DNA from: Microbacteriaceae bacterium | GTDB taxonomy: Bacteria; Actinomycetota; Actinomycetes; Actinomycetales; Microbacteriaceae | Reading direction: 5' to 3' | DNA: 64,000 nucleotides | Assembly (NCBI GenBank): GCA_004297935.1 | Contig: SCRE01000002.1 | Coordinates: 85,874-149,873 of the forward strand | In this document: in pieces, positions 62,993-64,000 of the stretch | How positions within the stretch are numbered: the first letter of the stretch is position 1 | How the letters are laid out: each line of letters starts with the position of its first letter | Program-made: the position numbers and the translations under genes | Notes under the pieces: generated by a model | The model's input: only the letters and a program-made list of their open reading frames with translations | Database searches by the model: none | What the model was told of the DNA's origin: nothing

Positions 62993-63813
62993 GAAAGCAG
63001 AAGTGGACATGGCTCTGGATCGCACTGTCCGTTTGCGCGGTCATCGCGGTCAACATTCCGTTCCTCACAGCCGTCCTCACCAGCTTCAAGAGCAACGCGG
63101 ACATCTCCCAGAACCCGCTGCGCCTGCCGACGACCCTGACCCTGCAGCACTATCTCAACCTCGGGAACGACCCGCAATTCGACTTCGTCGGATACCTCAT
63201 CAACAGCGTCAGCCTGTCCGTGGGCGCGGTCGTCCTGACGGCGGTCCTCGGGCTGCCCGCTGCCTACGCGATCGTGAAGCTCGGCGTAGGGGGGCCCCGC
63301 CTCCTCGGCGTCGTCACGTCGCTGCGGATCATCCCCTCGATCTTCCTGATGGTTCCCTTCTTCCTCCTGTTCACGACCCTCGGCCTCATCGACACACCCA
63401 CAGTGCTGATCCTCGCGAACGCCGTCCTGAACATCTCTCTGGTGATGCTTATCTACGCGGCGGCATTCCAAGGGGTACCCGAGTCGATCTTCGACGCAGG
63501 CCGGATCGACGGTGCCGGAGCGCTGAGGGTCTTCTTCAGCCTCATGTTGCCGCTGATCCGGCCCGCGATCGCATCGGCGGCACTGCTGACATTCGTGTTC
63601 TCCTGGTCCGAATACCTGTTCGGACTCGTGCTGACGACCCAGAAGGCGGTACCCCTGACCGTGGGCGTCTCAAACTTCGTCACCAACACGGGAACGCAAT
63701 GGGGCGACATGTCAGCAACCGTGGTGATATCGATCGTCCCCACTTTGCTCGTCGCCGTATTCGCGCAGAAGCACTTCGTGAGCGGCCTCACCGCCGGCGC
63801 AATCAAGGGATGA
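62989..63813 (+). CDS. ABC importer permease (MalG/UgpE type)
   Basis: A 274-residue partner permease with six membrane segments starting at residue 8 (LWIALSVCAVIAVNIPFL). The EAA-loop is ESIFDAGRIDGAGALRVFFSL. It completes the membrane channel with the upstream gene. No ATP-binding gene follows; actinobacterial sugar importers often share one MsiK-type ATPase encoded elsewhere. After its stop the sequence soon passes into what looks like an insertion-sequence end. Confidence 0.93.
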   Translation: MRKQKWTWLWIALSVCAVIAVNIPFLTAVLTSFKSNADISQNPLRLPTTLTLQHYLNLGNDPQFDFVGYLINSVSLSVGAVVLTAVLGLPAAYAIVKLGVGGPRLLGVVTSLRIIPSIFLMVPFFLLFTTLGLIDTPTVLILANAVLNISLVMLIYAAAFQGVPESIFDAGRIDGAGALRVFFSLMLPLIRPAIASAALLTFVFSWSEYLFGLVLTTQKAVPLTVGVSNFVTNTGTQWGDMSATVVISIVPTLLVAVFAQKHFVSGLTAGAIKG

Positions 63814-63888
63814 CCGGTGAACGGCCCGGCTCTGCACGTATCCGACAGAGGTTAGAGCGAGGCTGCGCGGGCGGATCGCAGGTGGCTA

Positions 63889-64000
63889 TGTCAACCTGAA
63901 GTGGCCCCACTGTGACGGCCACATCTGGCCCCACTTGGGGCCGGGCGGGTGTCGTTCTGGCAGAGTGGATTGGTCGGAGATGGGCGGTTCGTGATGTACG
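63889..64000 (+). mobile_element. Probable left end of an insertion sequence (IS21-like), cut by the window edge
   Basis: A stretch beginning TGTCAACCTGAAG contains TGGCCCCACT at 63902-63911 and again at 63926-63935, 24 bases apart. Terminal TG and repeated TGGCCCCACT boxes upstream of the first ORF are familiar from actinobacterial IS21-type elements. No transposase coding is visible before the edge, so the family call is tentative. Confidence 0.4.

Overview
The window is high-GC DNA from an actinobacterium, most likely a member of Microbacteriaceae. The purK-purE-LCP order next to a gtrA gene, GTG/TTG starts, ATGA/GTGA overlaps and leaderless TANNNT promoters all point that way; the family assignment is inference. 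Most of it (about 4.4-54.1 kb) is one large cell-surface polysaccharide locus. It is followed by a small scar region of toxin-antitoxin genes and gene fragments (54.1-56.8 kb), then a sialic-acid/N-acetylmannosamine use locus (57.0-63.8 kb) that ends at what looks like the edge of an insertion sequence.

Left part: the end of a PH-domain protein, a GtrA-type membrane protein, purK and purE (purine synthesis) and an LCP-family enzyme of the type that attaches glycopolymers to peptidoglycan. Next come two glycosyltransferases with rmlD and rmlB (minus strand) and rmlC and rmlA (plus strand), a complete dTDP-L-rhamnose set. A WsaF-like rhamnosyltransferase, an epimerase, a GT2 and the Wzm/Wzt ABC exporter follow.

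Middle part (15.9-34.7 kb): a lipoprotein and a large secreted lysozyme-like protein; a DUF2142 membrane protein; an asparagine-synthase remnant; a GT; and a GH25 muramidase whose C-terminal half repeats that of the first secreted protein. A polyprenyl-phosphate GT/DUF2304 pair, fcl and gmd (GDP-L-fucose), a second DUF2142 protein, a 3-aminotransferase plus FdtA-like ketoisomerase (dTDP-3-amino-3,6-dideoxyhexose) and a PglK/MsbA-like ABC flippase complete this part.

Right part of the locus (34.8-54.1 kb): a methyltransferase, a GT8-like enzyme, an intact AsnB-type amidotransferase, a VioA/VioB-like pair (dTDP-4-acetamido sugar), a GT56-like Fuc4NAc-transferase relative, a UDP-GlcNAc 2-epimerase, several GTs and an OafA-type acyltransferase with an SGNH domain. 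A minus-strand operon of acetyltransferase, aminotransferase, 3-dehydrogenase and 6-dehydrogenase fits the WbpA/B/E/D route. With the 2-epimerase it could make UDP-ManNAc(3NAc)A. Two unrelated exporters, at least five nucleotide-sugar routes and many GTs suggest two polymers, or one complex polymer with a separately exported part.

The nan locus is divergent: a GntR/UTRA regulator, NanK and NanE run left; NanA and an ABC importer (lipoprotein and two permeases, no ATPase) run right. A near-palindromic dre-like operator lies in the intergenic region. Nothing in the window is clearly a wholly new system. The most unusual items are the paired secreted hydrolase-like proteins with nine degenerate repeats, the purK relic, and the toxin-antitoxin module lodged between a GT2 gene and a fragment of it.
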